From positions 1 through 33,919 of the forward strand of contig NZ_JARWOV010000215.1 in NCBI RefSeq assembly GCF_029868855.1: a stretch of 33,919 bases of DNA, in the 5' to 3' direction. Of the stretch, positions 24,430-33,919 are shown one piece after another (positions within the stretch are counted from its first letter, which is position 1; each line of letters starts with the position of its first letter). The translations under genes were made by a program, and so were the position numbers. The notes below the pieces were generated by a model. That model made no database searches. It saw nothing but the letters and a program-made list of their open reading frames with translations, and had not been told where the DNA came from. Origin of the DNA: Nocardia carnea (GTDB lineage: Bacteria; Actinomycetota; Actinomycetes; Mycobacteriales; Mycobacteriaceae).

Positions 24430-24867
24430 TCAGTTCTCCGGCGACCGACCCTCGATCAGGTCGGCCAGCTCACCCGGGTCCTCGAGCACGACCATGGCGG
24501 CCGCGGTGTCCCCGTCGTGGGTGAGCGACAGGTGCACCCGCACCCGCGGCAGGAACTCCGCGGCCAGGCCGTGCAGTTTGATGCTCGGCCGGCCCCAGGC
24601 GTCGTTGACCACTTCGATCAGCGGATACGGGTTGTCCCCGATCTGCGGACGGCGGGCGAAGCGGGAGGAGGCCCAGGCTTTGAGCACGGCCTCCTTGGCC
24701 GCCCACCGCGCCGCGTAGCTGCGGGCCGGATCGGTGGCCTTGCTCTGGCAGTAACGCCGCTCACCGGCGGTGAAACTTTCCCGGAGCATGGTGGTTCCGG
24801 CCCGTTCCAGTTGTTCGGTGAACTCGGAGATGGTTACCAAGTCCAAGCCGATTCCGAGGATGGTCAC
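24430..24867 (-). CDS. acpS: holo-ACP synthase
   Basis: The 145-residue 4'-phosphopantetheinyl transferase attaches the prosthetic arm from coenzyme A to the ACP domain of the fatty acid synthase. The first motif GIGLDLVTISEF (5-16) holds the magnesium ligand D9, and the second motif WAAKEAVLKAWA (55-66) holds E59. The chain is longer than typical bacterial AcpS (about 125) because of an insertion before RPQIGDN, like M. tuberculosis AcpS (130). The GTG at 24867 lies only 11 bases after the fas stop with no good ribosome site, so translation is probably coupled to fas. This fas-acpS pair supplies the phosphopantetheinyl transferase that fungal FAS carries as its own domain. Confidence 0.95.
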   Translation of the reverse strand: MTILGIGLDLVTISEFTEQLERAGTTMLRESFTAGERRYCQSKATDPARSYAARWAAKEAVLKAWASSRFARRPQIGDNPYPLIEVVNDAWGRPSIKLHGLAAEFLPRVRVHLSLTHDGDTAAAMVVLEDPGELADLIEGRSPEN

Positions 24868-24878
24868 AGTCGCGCAGC

Positions 24879-27800
24879 CTACGGTGTACCGGACGTGGCG
24901 GCATCGGTATCGCCGCCGCCGAATCGGCCGGTCTCGCAACCGGCCCCGTCGACCTGGTAGATCCCGTCACCGAGTCGAGCGGTCTCCGACAGCAGCATCT
25001 CGGCTTCCAGGCCGCGAACCTGCGCGGCGGGCGTGCCGTCGCCACCGAGCCGGCGGTCGGCCGGCCGCTCGTAGAGTGCGGCACCGCCGCACATCGCCTC
25101 GACGATGCGCTGCCGGCCGGCCAGCTGCCGTTCCTGTGCCCGGCGCTGGTATTCCTCACGCCGGCCCGGTTCGATCGCCTGGACGAACGCCTGCGGATGC
25201 ACCACCGCGAGGAGGCCGGAGACATGCCCGAAGCCGAGCGAGGTCACCAGACCCGCCTTGAGCGGGAACCGGTCGCCGAACCGCAGCGCCTCGCGCAACC
25301 ACACCAGATGCGGGTATTCGCGCATCTTGTCGTCCACACAGTCGAGACTGCGGTTGGGCGGCACCACACCGGTTTCCAGCACCTGGCACAGGCCGATGAG
25401 CTGGAAGGCGGCCGCACCGCCCTTGGCGTGCCCGGTGAGGCTCTTCTGCGAGACCACGAACAGCGGGGCGCCGTCGGAGCGGCCGATCGCCGCGGCCAGC
25501 CGCTCGTGCAGTTCGGATTCATTCGGATCGTTGGCCGCGGTGGAGGTGTCGTGCTTGGAGACCACCGCGATATCGTCCGCGCCCACACCGAGTTTGCGCA
25601 GTTCCGCGGCGAAGCGGGATTCCCGTCCGCCCCGGCCCGCACCGAGCGCGCCGAGTCCGGGCGCCGGGATGGAGGTGTGCACGCCGTCGGCGAAGGACTG
25701 CGCGTAGGCCACCACACCGAGCACCGGCAGACCCATCTCGAGTGCCACATCGCCGCGGGCCAGCAGCACGGTGCCACCACCCTGGGATTCCACGAACCCA
25801 CCACGACGGCGATCGTTGGCCCGGGAGAAGTAGCGGTCGCTGATTCCCTTGGCGCTCATGGCCGCCGAATCCGCGGTCGCGGACATATCGCCGAAGCCGA
25901 CGATGCCCTCGATACCCAGATCGTCGAAACCGCCGGCGACGACCACCTCGGCCTTACCGAGCTTGATCTTGTCGACGCCCTCTTCGACCGACACCGCGGC
26001 AGTGGCGCAGGCGGCCACCGGGTGGACCATGGCGCCGTAGCTGCCCACGTAGGACTGCACCACATGCGCCAGGGCTACGTTCGGCAGCGCTTCCTGCAGG
26101 ATGTCGTTGGGTCGCGGTTCGCCGAGCAGGTTGTCGACGTAGAGCGACCGCATCGAGGACATACCGCCCATACCGGTGCCCTGGGTGTTGGCCACCAGGC
26201 TGGGATGCACCCAGCCCATCAGCTCGGACGGGCTGAACCCGGACCCGACGAACGCATCGACGGTGCAGGCGATATTCCACAGCGCGACCCGGTCGATCGA
26301 GGACGCCATATCGGCGGAGATACCCCACACCGTGGGATCCCAGCCGGTCGGGATCTGGCCGCCGACGGTGCGCGAGAGTTTCGCGCGCCGGGGCACCCGG
26401 ATCTCGGTGCCCGCCTTGCGGGTGACCGTCCAGTCACCGGAGTCGGCGATCGGGCTGATCACCGTGTGTTCCGGCGCGGCCGCGTGGAAGGCCCGGGCCT
26501 CCGCTTCGCTGCCGACGGTGAACGACAGGTCCTGATCGAGGAACACCGAGGTCATCAGCGGGCTGCTGTTGTCGACCATGGCGGCGTCGTCCTCGTAGCG
26601 CCGGATCCCGCAGCGTTCGACCACCGCATCGTGATAACGCTCGGCCAGTTCGGCTTCCGGTACGTAGTCACCGGATTCGGTGTCGTACCAGCCCGGTTTC
26701 GGCTCGTTCTCCCAGGTCACCATGCCGGTGGTCCAGGCCAGCTCGAGCACGCCGGCCGCCGACAGTTCGTCGGAGACCTCCATCTCGAAACGGGTCCGCG
26801 CGGAGCCGTAGGGTCCGAGCTCACCGGCACCGACGATCACGACCATATCGCTGAGATCGGCGGTTACGGTGCCCCATTCGGGAACGGGAAGCGCCGAGGT
26901 CAGGGTCGGCGGGGCGGGCAGTGCGGGAATGCGCGGGGCGTCCGATTCCTCGGTCACCTCGGCCGTCTCGGCTTCTGCCGCCTCCTGTGCCTGCCGGGCC
27001 AGCTCGGGCAGATCGAGCTTCGCACCGGCCAGCCCGCCGGTGAGGTCGATCTGCTGCGGACCCGATTCGGTCACCGAACGGGCACGTGCGGTCGCCCATT
27101 TCAGCAGTTCGTCGGCGATCTCACCGGTCGACCAGGTCTGCACACCGGCCTTCTCCACAGCCTCGACCATGGGATCGTTATGACCCATCAGCCCGGTCCC
27201 GCGGACCCAGCCGATCAGCGCGTGCACCAGGGTGACCCGAGCCGCCCACGACTTCTCGGCCCGCCATTTGGCGACCACGGCATCGAGCGCGGCTTTGGCC
27301 TCACCGTAGGCACCGTCGCCACCGAACAGCCCGCGGTTGGGCGAACCGGGCAGCACCACATGCAGTTTGGCGTCGACATCGTGATCGGCGCCCAGCTTCG
27401 ACAGTCCACCGATCAGCCGCTCGACCGACCACAGCAGGACCCGCATCTCCATCTCGGCGCGCGCGCCGGCGTCGGAGAGGTCACCGGCCACCCGCGGCGC
27501 CGCGAACGGCAGCAGCAGGGTCGGGGTGAACGCGTCCTTGGTCTTGATCTTCGCGCCACCGGCATTGTCGACCTGTTCGGTACCGACCCAGTCGATCAGC
27601 GCGTCGATATCGGTATAGGAGGCCATATTCGCCGGAACGACCCACAGGGCGGCGCCCTGGCGGGCGTTCGCGCGATAGAGGTCGCGGTAGAAACCGAGCC
27701 GGTTGTCGTCGAGACGGGAGGTCGTGACGATCACGGTCGCGCCGCCACCGAGCAGGCGACCGGCCACCGCGGCGGCGATGGAGCCCTTGCTGGCGCCGGT

Positions 27801-30800
27801 GACCACCGCGACCTCACCGGTCCACTCGCCCGCGTCGGCTTCGTCGCGGGCCGCGGCGGCGATCCGGTCGTAGTGTCCGGCGAGTACCGAACGGGCCTCG
27901 TGCACGGCCCGCTGCCGCCACCAATCGGCTTGCGCGGCAACGGCTTCACCGGCACCGAGGAATCCGTCCACCGGCTGCTGCGCGGTTTCCGCGTCTTCCC
28001 CCAGCCACATCCGGGCGAGGTCTTCACGCGCGGTGGCCCATCGATCGTCGATGAGCACCGCCTTGCGGGCGTCGAAGGACGGTGCGACCAGTCGCGGCCA
28101 GTCCGAGCCCAGTTCCGCCGAGACCAGATCGACCAGGCCGTCGTCGGTGGTTTCCACCGCGGAGACCTGATCGTTCAGGCCGAGCTGCTCCAGGACCAGA
28201 CGCGCGGCCGAGGCCAGCACACCATCCTTACCGGTGATCTGTTCGGTGAACTCACCGAGCGCGGCCGCGTCCACGGTGCCGCCACTGGATCCGCCGGCCG
28301 CGGGCAGCGCGACCGCGACCCCGCGGCGCGCCGCTACGGCCTGGACTGCGGCGTCGATGGCGGCGTCCACGGACGCACCGTCGGTGAGCGCCCCGGAAAC
28401 GAGTCCGCCCAGGTCACCGCCGCGCACACTGGAACCCTCGCGGGTGCCCAGCGACACCTCGGCGGTGATATGGCTGGCCCAGCCGTCACCGAGTTCCCAG
28501 ACCTTCTTCACGCGTTCAGCGATCGCGGCCGGGCGTTTGCCGGACGGCCCGAACACCTTGCGCAGGTGATCGTTGATGGCATCGCTGAGCACCGAACCGA
28601 ACGGCTTGTAGGTGCGGGCGAGCCGTTCGACGGTCGCGGAGAGCGCACCCATATCGGCATCGGCGGCACCGTCGATCGCGCCGAGCGAGAGCTCGGAGCC
28701 GAGGTCGACCAGCAGCTGGTTACGGCGTGAGGACACGCCGTCGCACAGACCCTCGATGGTGTCGACGGGGCCGATCTGGTCGAGCCGGAGTTTGGTCCAC
28801 AGGGCGATCAGCACCCTGGTCGCGTCCGCCGCGGTGAAGGCGATATCGTCCGGCCGCGGTCCGCCGGTGGCCGTCGCGGCGGCGGGGGCGGCCGGCGCGG
28901 CGGCCGGAGCAGCCGCGGCGGGCGCCTCGGCGACCTCGTCGACCGGCTCGTCCACGGGCGCCGGATCGGTATCGGTCGAGTACACGACCGCGGCCTCACG
29001 CTCGATATTGAGGACTTCCACGGTGGCGGTGGTGAAATCGGGCAGCTTCAGGGTCTGGCTCGCCAGGTTGGCCACCGTCGGGGTGGCACCCAGGCCGACC
29101 TCGACGAACCGCTCCACGCCGAGTTCACCGAACAGCAGATCCTGGGTTTCGATCCACCGCACCGGGCTGGCGAACTGCCACGCCAGCAGCTCGATCAGCA
29201 CCACCCGGCACAGTTCGCTCGGCCGCTGCGACCAGGAGTCGAAGTCGGCCAGCACACCGGCCAGCGGCTCCGACGGCACCAGGTCGGCGATCTCGGCGAC
29301 GAACTCACGCTCCAGCGAGAACGGCCGCGGCACCAGGTTCGGGATATACCGCCCGACCAGAACCTCCGGACGCAGTTCGGCCGGCAGCAGCTGTTCGAGT
29401 TTGCCGCGGAACTCCGGCACGCCCTTGCGCAGCACGGTCGAATGGAACGGCACATCGATACCGGGAACCAGGATGAAGGCGCGCTTACCGCCGAATTCCT
29501 CCCGGCGCCGCTCGATCTCGGCCTCCAGAGCATCCAGACCGGCCACGGTGCCCGCGATGGCGTACTGCGAACCCCGCAGGTTCAGGTTCACCACCTCGAG
29601 GAATTCCCCGGCCGCCTCGCCCACGCCGGAGACGAAATCGATCACCTCGTCGTCGGGCAGTCCGATCTGCGACGGCCGGATGGCCGCCATACGGTAGTCG
29701 CTGCGCCCCTGCGCATCCCGCGGCACCAGTTCGTGCATGGCCGAACCGCGCTGGAACACGACCTCGAGCACGGCCTCCAGCGGCAGCACTCCCGCGACCG
29801 CGGCGAGCGCGTTGTACTCACCGACCGAATGCCCGGCCAACAGCGACCCCTCCACGAAGGCACCGGCTTCCCGCAGCTCCGCGACCTGCGCGACACCGAG
29901 GGTGGCCATCGCGACCTGGGTGAACTGGGTCAGGTGCAGCACGCCGTCCGGGTGCCGATGCTCGACACCGCGGGCCTTCAGATAGGTCGGGTTGTCGCGG
30001 ACCACCGCCAGGATGGAGAAGCCGAGTGCTTCCCGGGTGTGCTTGTCCGCGCGATCCCAGATCGCCTTGGCGGCCTTGGACCGGGTGCGGGCGTCCAGCC
30101 CCATTCCCTTGCGCTGGATGCCCTGGCCCGGGAACGCGTACACGGTCTTCGGCGCGGCGGTGCGTCCGGTCGCGGTCATCACCAGATCACCACCGGCCCG
30201 GCAGGACACCTCGATGATCTCCGCACCGGCGTCGACGGCGACCCGTTCGACCCGCACATCGATCTCGGCTCCCGGCCGCACCATCCCGAGGAACCGGGTG
30301 GTCCAGGCGGTGAGTGTGCGCGCCGGCACCGAGGCCTGCGGATCCACCGCCGACACGGCGTGCTGGGCGGCGGCCGACAGCCACATGCCGTGCACGATCG
30401 GGCTGCCCAGACCGGCCAGTTTCGCGGCCGCGTCGCTGGTGTGGATCGGATTGTGATCGCCGGAGACCGCGGCGAACGCGGCCATACTGCGGGGCGCGAC
30501 CATGGTCACGTCCCGGCGCCGGCGCCGCGGGGTTTCGCCGGCCGCGTCGCTCACGGTTCCCGCGGCCCGCGGCGGGTCGGTCAGTTCGCCCGCACCGCTG
30601 CGACCGCGGATGGCGAACCGTTCGGCGAGGCGCGCCAGCGGTACGACGTCCAGCCCTTGGTCACGCATCTCACCGACGGTGACGTTCACCTCGACCACGC
30701 GGCCGAGATCGGTGTCGACGACGGTTCCGGATTCGGCGCGCACGACGAGAATGCTGGTGACATCGGGAAGTTCGCGCAGCAGTTCGACCTGATGGTCCAG

Positions 30801-33800
30801 GTGCACCAGGTCCAGCATGCCTTCGATCACGCTGGCATCGGATTCGGTACGCGCCGCCCCCAGTACCGCGAACACCGCCGGCCAGCACGCGCCGACCAGA
30901 ACGTCGGGCACGGTCCGGCCCAGCGTGCTCAGGTTCGCCGGCAGTCCGGCTCCGGTGACTCCGGCATGGTCGGCGATCAGATCCGGCGTCCAAGCCAGAT
31001 TGACATGCGCGATATTGCCCTTGACCTCGGGCAGTGTCTGTCCGGCGGCGACGGCCAGCAGGGCGGACATGGAAGCGTCGGCGTCGGTTTCGGTCACCAC
31101 CGGCGACCCACCGTTGTACACCGACACCGGCACGGTGATCCGGATCCGCACACTGTGCTCGGCGGTGAGCGGAACGGACAGTTCCACATAAGAGTGTTCG
31201 GCCTCGGGACCCTCGGTCTCCACCAGCGTGGCGCCGGTCGGCGGATGCACCGCGCCCTTCTCGTCCACGGTCCATTCGTGCAGATCGCCCAGCCGGTGCA
31301 CGGGGTTCACGGTGGCCCGGCCCGACCAGTTCATATCCGGCGCCGCGAGCACCACATCGATGGGTCCGCTGGTCACCGCGGCGACCCGGCGCGCATCCAC
31401 GGCGGCCGGGACGACACCGTCGCGCACCAGTGCGTAGGCGGCGTCCTGCTCGAAGCGATCCAGCAGTTCACCGACGGGCTCGTCGACCCGGGTGATCCCG
31501 GCAACCGAGACGGTGCCCGGGATCACGCACACCTGATCGGCCGAGTACCGCGGATCGTGGGCCTGCCACAGCGAATCCGAACGCCACCAGCGCCGGACAT
31601 CCTGGTCCACCACGGGAACGAAGTTCACCGGTTTACCGGGCGTCTTGCACAGCGCGATGAAGAACGGCACATCGGCCGGGTGCAGCAGCGTCTGCCGGGC
31701 CGCCGGATACTGCTCCGCCAACCGCGCGAGAGCGGCGGCCGGGTTCTCCAGATCCTCGTCACGGAACAGGGACTCAATCTCACCGCGATCGGCCGGCGCG
31801 AGCCGGGCCTCGGCGCGGCGCAGCATCTCCGCGAACCGGTCGCGCCAGCTGATATCCAGCCAAATCGAACGAGTGGAGGCGGCGATCGCGTCCCCGAGGT
31901 CCGAACCGCAATCGAAATCCGCGCGGCATTCCTGCCCCACGGCGAGCTCCACGTACCGCTCGAGCCAGGCGAGGTAGGTCATGGCCGGGACATCACCGAA
32001 ATACGGTTTCGCGGTCGCGTTCAGGGCGGCGATGATCTCCGCGCGCCGCTGCGCCACCGCGTCCGCGTCACCGGCGACCTCGTCCAGCAACCGGCCGGTG
32101 CGCGAGGCGGCATTGTCGATCTCGTGGATATCGGCACCGAGCTGGCTGCGACCCGAGGCCATTCCGCCGGTGGCGGTTCCGGCGCCCACCCAATCCGGGG
32201 TTCCGGGGGTGTCCACCAGCAACTGCTTCACCTCGGGCGCGGTGGTCGCCTCGAGAGTCGCCATGGCCGCCGTGCCCACCAGCACACCGTCCAGCGGCAT
32301 CGCCGGGTAGCCGTGTGCCGCCGACCAGGCGCCGGTCAAGTACTCGGTGGCCCGCTCCGGGGTCCCGATACCACCGCCGACGCAGACCACGACGTTTCCG
32401 TGGGTACGCAGTTCGGCGTAGGTCTCGAGGAGGAGATCGTCGAGGTCCTCCCAGGAGTGGTGCCCACCGGCCTTACCACCCTCGATATGCATGATCACCG
32501 GGTAGTCGGGCACCTCACCGGCGATCCGCAGCACCGAGCGGATCTGCGCGACGGTGCCCGGTTTGAACGCGACGTGGCTGATGCCCACCTCGGTCAGTTC
32601 CTCGATCAGCGCGACGGCTTCCTCGAGCTCCGGAATACCGGCGGTGACGATCACACCGTCGAACGGAGCGCCCGCCGCGCGTGCCTTCTGAACCAGCCGC
32701 TTACCGCCCAGCTGCAGTTTCCACAGGTACGGGTCCAGGAACAGTGAATTGAACTGCACCTGCCGCCCGGGGTGCAGCAGTTCCTTCAGTTCCTCGACCC
32801 GGTCGGCGAAGATCTGCTCGGTCACCTGACCGCCACCGGCCAGTTCGGCCCAGTGCCCGGCATTGGCGGCCGCCGCGACGATTTTCGCGTCCACCGTGGT
32901 CGGAGTCATCCCGGCCAGCAGGATCGGCGAGCGTCCGGTGAGCCGGGTGAACGCGGTCTCCACCACGATCCGCCCGTTCGGCAGCCGCACCGGCTTCGGC
33001 GCGAAAGCCGTCCACGGCTGCGCCACCTCCGGCACCGCGCCCGGGGTCAGCAGATTGCGCTGCCCGGCACGGGTCGCCACCGCCACCATGCCGACACCGC
33101 TGCCCTTGAGGGCACTACCGCTGACCCGCGACAGCAGGTCACCGGGCCCGAGGTCCAGAATCCACTCCGCGCCCGCGCCCACCATCTCGTCGACGGTGGC
33201 GACCCAGTCGACCGGTTCCACCAGGATGTCGCTCGCCATCTGCGCGGCCAGCTCGGTATCGAGCCCGCACTGCGCGGCCCACCCCGAGACCAGCTCGACG
33301 GTATCGCCGAGCGCCGGGTGGTGGAACGCCACATCCACGTCCAAATCTTCGAACACCGGCGCGAATACCGCGCCACCACGCTGTTTGGCGGACCGCTCAC
33401 GGTCCTGTTCGGCATGCAGCTGCTCGCAACGCTGCCGCACCCGCAGCAGCGCGTCCGGGGTCCCGGAGAGCACCACCCGACGCCGCCCGTTACGAATCGA
33501 CAGCACCGCGGCGGCCAGCGGATCGACACCCTCGAACACCTCGTCGAGGACACCGCGCAGCTCGTCGGGGTCGATATTGGACACCGCGACCATCGAGGAG
33601 CGATCGCCCACCGGCATCAACCCGCGCCGGCGTGCGACCAGCCCCGCCGCCGCACCGACGAGCTGACCGATGGCCAGCATCTCCGCGTCGCGCTGGCCGC
33701 AGGTCTTGACCGCGGTCGCGGCCAGCAGACCCTGTGAATGGCCCACGATCGAGACCGGCGCGAACTCCGCCGGGTCCAAACCCTGTAACCGCAGTGCGCG

Positions 33801-33919
33801 CAATGCGGCGAGCTGGGTCAGCAGCACGCCCGGCATGGATACCGCCGCCGATCGCAGCACCCGCTCCGACGGCGCGTCCGAAACCGCGGTCTCGTCGTCG
33901 GCGAGGTCGTCCTCCAGCA
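24879..33919 (-). CDS. fas: type I fatty acid synthase (N terminus cut by window edge)
   Basis: About 3,012 residues are visible of a multifunctional synthase of roughly 3,070-3,100, which makes C16-C26 acyl-CoA, the short arm and primers of mycolic acids. The reading frame is open at 33919. Domain order matches bacterial FAS-I: acetyltransferase (GHSQG, Ser codon 33735-33737); enoyl reductase (AGMTPTTVDAK near 32,910); dehydratase hot-dog (GDHNPIH near 30,450); malonyl/palmitoyl transferase (GHSVGEYN, Ser codon 29826-29828); ACP (DGVSSRRNQL, likely modified Ser codon 28731-28733); ketoreductase (VVTGASKGS near 27,790); ketosynthase (Cys codon 26007-26009 in HPVAACATAA, His in KHDTSTAANDPNE and GHAKGG). 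An Ala/Pro linker precedes ACP (about 28,860-28,980). There is no phosphopantetheinyl transferase domain; acpS follows. No frameshift or missing catalytic residue is seen. Confidence 0.97.
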   Translation of the reverse strand, partial: LEDDLADDETAVSDAPSERVLRSAAVSMPGVLLTQLAALRALRLQGLDPAEFAPVSIVGHSQGLLAATAVKTCGQRDAEMLAIGQLVGAAAGLVARRRGLMPVGDRSSMVAVSNIDPDELRGVLDEVFEGVDPLAAAVLSIRNGRRRVVLSGTPDALLRVRQRCEQLHAEQDRERSAKQRGGAVFAPVFEDLDVDVAFHHPALGDTVELVSGWAAQCGLDTELAAQMASDILVEPVDWVATVDEMVGAGAEWILDLGPGDLLSRVSGSALKGSGVGMVAVATRAGQRNLLTPGAVPEVAQPWTAFAPKPVRLPNGRIVVETAFTRLTGRSPILLAGMTPTTVDAKIVAAAANAGHWAELAGGGQVTEQIFADRVEELKELLHPGRQVQFNSLFLDPYLWKLQLGGKRLVQKARAAGAPFDGVIVTAGIPELEEAVALIEELTEVGISHVAFKPGTVAQIRSVLRIAGEVPDYPVIMHIEGGKAGGHHSWEDLDDLLLETYAELRTHGNVVVCVGGGIGTPERATEYLTGAWSAAHGYPAMPLDGVLVGTAAMATLEATTAPEVKQLLVDTPGTPDWVGAGTATGGMASGRSQLGADIHEIDNAASRTGRLLDEVAGDADAVAQRRAEIIAALNATAKPYFGDVPAMTYLAWLERYVELAVGQECRADFDCGSDLGDAIAASTRSIWLDISWRDRFAEMLRRAEARLAPADRGEIESLFRDEDLENPAAALARLAEQYPAARQTLLHPADVPFFIALCKTPGKPVNFVPVVDQDVRRWWRSDSLWQAHDPRYSADQVCVIPGTVSVAGITRVDEPVGELLDRFEQDAAYALVRDGVVPAAVDARRVAAVTSGPIDVVLAAPDMNWSGRATVNPVHRLGDLHEWTVDEKGAVHPPTGATLVETEGPEAEHSYVELSVPLTAEHSVRIRITVPVSVYNGGSPVVTETDADASMSALLAVAAGQTLPEVKGNIAHVNLAWTPDLIADHAGVTGAGLPANLSTLGRTVPDVLVGACWPAVFAVLGAARTESDASVIEGMLDLVHLDHQVELLRELPDVTSILVVRAESGTVVDTDLGRVVEVNVTVGEMRDQGLDVVPLARLAERFAIRGRSGAGELTDPPRAAGTVSDAAGETPRRRRRDVTMVAPRSMAAFAAVSGDHNPIHTSDAAAKLAGLGSPIVHGMWLSAAAQHAVSAVDPQASVPARTLTAWTTRFLGMVRPGAEIDVRVERVAVDAGAEIIEVSCRAGGDLVMTATGRTAAPKTVYAFPGQGIQRKGMGLDARTRSKAAKAIWDRADKHTREALGFSILAVVRDNPTYLKARGVEHRHPDGVLHLTQFTQVAMATLGVAQVAELREAGAFVEGSLLAGHSVGEYNALAAVAGVLPLEAVLEVVFQRGSAMHELVPRDAQGRSDYRMAAIRPSQIGLPDDEVIDFVSGVGEAAGEFLEVVNLNLRGSQYAIAGTVAGLDALEAEIERRREEFGGKRAFILVPGIDVPFHSTVLRKGVPEFRGKLEQLLPAELRPEVLVGRYIPNLVPRPFSLEREFVAEIADLVPSEPLAGVLADFDSWSQRPSELCRVVLIELLAWQFASPVRWIETQDLLFGELGVERFVEVGLGATPTVANLASQTLKLPDFTTATVEVLNIEREAAVVYSTDTDPAPVDEPVDEVAEAPAAAAPAAAPAAPAAATATGGPRPDDIAFTAADATRVLIALWTKLRLDQIGPVDTIEGLCDGVSSRRNQLLVDLGSELSLGAIDGAADADMGALSATVERLARTYKPFGSVLSDAINDHLRKVFGPSGKRPAAIAERVKKVWELGDGWASHITAEVSLGTREGSSVRGGDLGGLVSGALTDGASVDAAIDAAVQAVAARRGVAVALPAAGGSSGGTVDAAALGEFTEQITGKDGVLASAARLVLEQLGLNDQVSAVETTDDGLVDLVSAELGSDWPRLVAPSFDARKAVLIDDRWATAREDLARMWLGEDAETAQQPVDGFLGAGEAVAAQADWWRQRAVHEARSVLAGHYDRIAAAARDEADAGEWTGEVAVVTGASKGSIAAAVAGRLLGGGATVIVTTSRLDDNRLGFYRDLYRANARQGAALWVVPANMASYTDIDALIDWVGTEQVDNAGGAKIKTKDAFTPTLLLPFAAPRVAGDLSDAGARAEMEMRVLLWSVERLIGGLSKLGADHDVDAKLHVVLPGSPNRGLFGGDGAYGEAKAALDAVVAKWRAEKSWAARVTLVHALIGWVRGTGLMGHNDPMVEAVEKAGVQTWSTGEIADELLKWATARARSVTESGPQQIDLTGGLAGAKLDLPELARQAQEAAEAETAEVTEESDAPRIPALPAPPTLTSALPVPEWGTVTADLSDMVVIVGAGELGPYGSARTRFEMEVSDELSAAGVLELAWTTGMVTWENEPKPGWYDTESGDYVPEAELAERYHDAVVERCGIRRYEDDAAMVDNSSPLMTSVFLDQDLSFTVGSEAEARAFHAAAPEHTVISPIADSGDWTVTRKAGTEIRVPRRAKLSRTVGGQIPTGWDPTVWGISADMASSIDRVALWNIACTVDAFVGSGFSPSELMGWVHPSLVANTQGTGMGGMSSMRSLYVDNLLGEPRPNDILQEALPNVALAHVVQSYVGSYGAMVHPVAACATAAVSVEEGVDKIKLGKAEVVVAGGFDDLGIEGIVGFGDMSATADSAAMSAKGISDRYFSRANDRRRGGFVESQGGGTVLLARGDVALEMGLPVLGVVAYAQSFADGVHTSIPAPGLGALGAGRGGRESRFAAELRKLGVGADDIAVVSKHDTSTAANDPNESELHERLAAAIGRSDGAPLFVVSQKSLTGHAKGGAAAFQLIGLCQVLETGVVPPNRSLDCVDDKMREYPHLVWLREALRFGDRFPLKAGLVTSLGFGHVSGLLAVVHPQAFVQAIEPGRREEYQRRAQERQLAGRQRIVEAMCGGAALYERPADRRLGGDGTPAAQVRGLEAEMLLSETARLGDGIYQVDGAGCETGRFGGGDTDAATSGTP

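Noticed and set aside
24141..24524. 127-codon plus-strand frame with a good AAGGAG
   Set aside because: The protein is Arg/Pro/Ser-rich without any fold signal and runs through the acpS terminator into acpS antisense. The start signal is noted under findings.
25197..28730. 1177-codon plus-strand frame
   Set aside because: It lies opposite fas, and its His/Gly/Arg-rich composition is typical of antisense of a high-GC gene. No domain is recognisable.
29442..32747. 1101-codon plus-strand frame
   Set aside because: Antisense shadow of fas with the same skewed composition.

Overview
The window is high-GC chromosomal DNA from a mycolic-acid actinobacterium, most likely Nocardia or a close relative (order Mycobacteriales/Corynebacteriales). 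The main evidence is a single-chain bacterial type I fatty acid synthase directly upstream of acpS, an LdtMt2-type L,D-transpeptidase lipoprotein, a DesA3-type acyl-CoA desaturase with its own flavin/iron-sulfur reductase, and several genes with leaderless-type starts. From memory of the M. tuberculosis map (ldtB Rv2518c, Rv2520c, bcp Rv2521, Rv2522c, acpS Rv2523c, fas Rv2524c), the genes ldtB, DUF3618, bcp, acpS and fas occur here in the same order, but with extra blocks between them. No database was searched, so genus and orthology are inferences.

Layout. Positions 1-190 are a homopolymer-rich stretch that looks like a poor-quality contig end. From 194 to 2534 (minus strand) lie a DUF4389 membrane protein, an MscS-type channel and a small unknown protein. 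From 2604 to 6017 is a fatty-acid desaturation locus: reductase, desaturase and a translationally coupled 113-residue protein on the minus strand, divergent from a TetR regulator, with a compact palindromic control region between them. An Atg22-like MFS transporter (6027-7448) and tRNA-Lys(CTT) follow. ldtB (8261-9466) converges on a three-gene ABC exporter that is preceded by the 2,4-dienoyl-CoA reductase fadH (9588-14397, all minus). A 730-base non-coding stretch with palindromes and alternative hairpins separates fadH from a secreted lysozyme-like transglycosylase. Then come a leaderless 103-residue gene, a large OafA-like acyltransferase and a secreted Excalibur protein.

From 19178 the block is DUF3618 - bcp - [TetR / DrrAB-like ABC exporter / TetR] - acpS - fas. 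The exporter cassette with two TetR genes occupies the place where M. tuberculosis has Rv2522c. fas fills the last 9 kb on the minus strand and runs off the right edge, lacking only a short N-terminal part.

Functionally the window is dominated by lipid and envelope metabolism. FAS-I with AcpS makes and activates the fatty acid synthase, DesA3 and its reductase introduce double bonds, and FadH is needed to degrade unsaturated acids. LdtB, the transglycosylase and the acyltransferase act on the cell envelope. I found no CRISPR array, phage, insertion sequence or obvious new defence system. The most interesting material is regulatory (shared palindromic promoters, a structured leader, a terminator inside a coding end), plus the small protein coupled to the desaturase.
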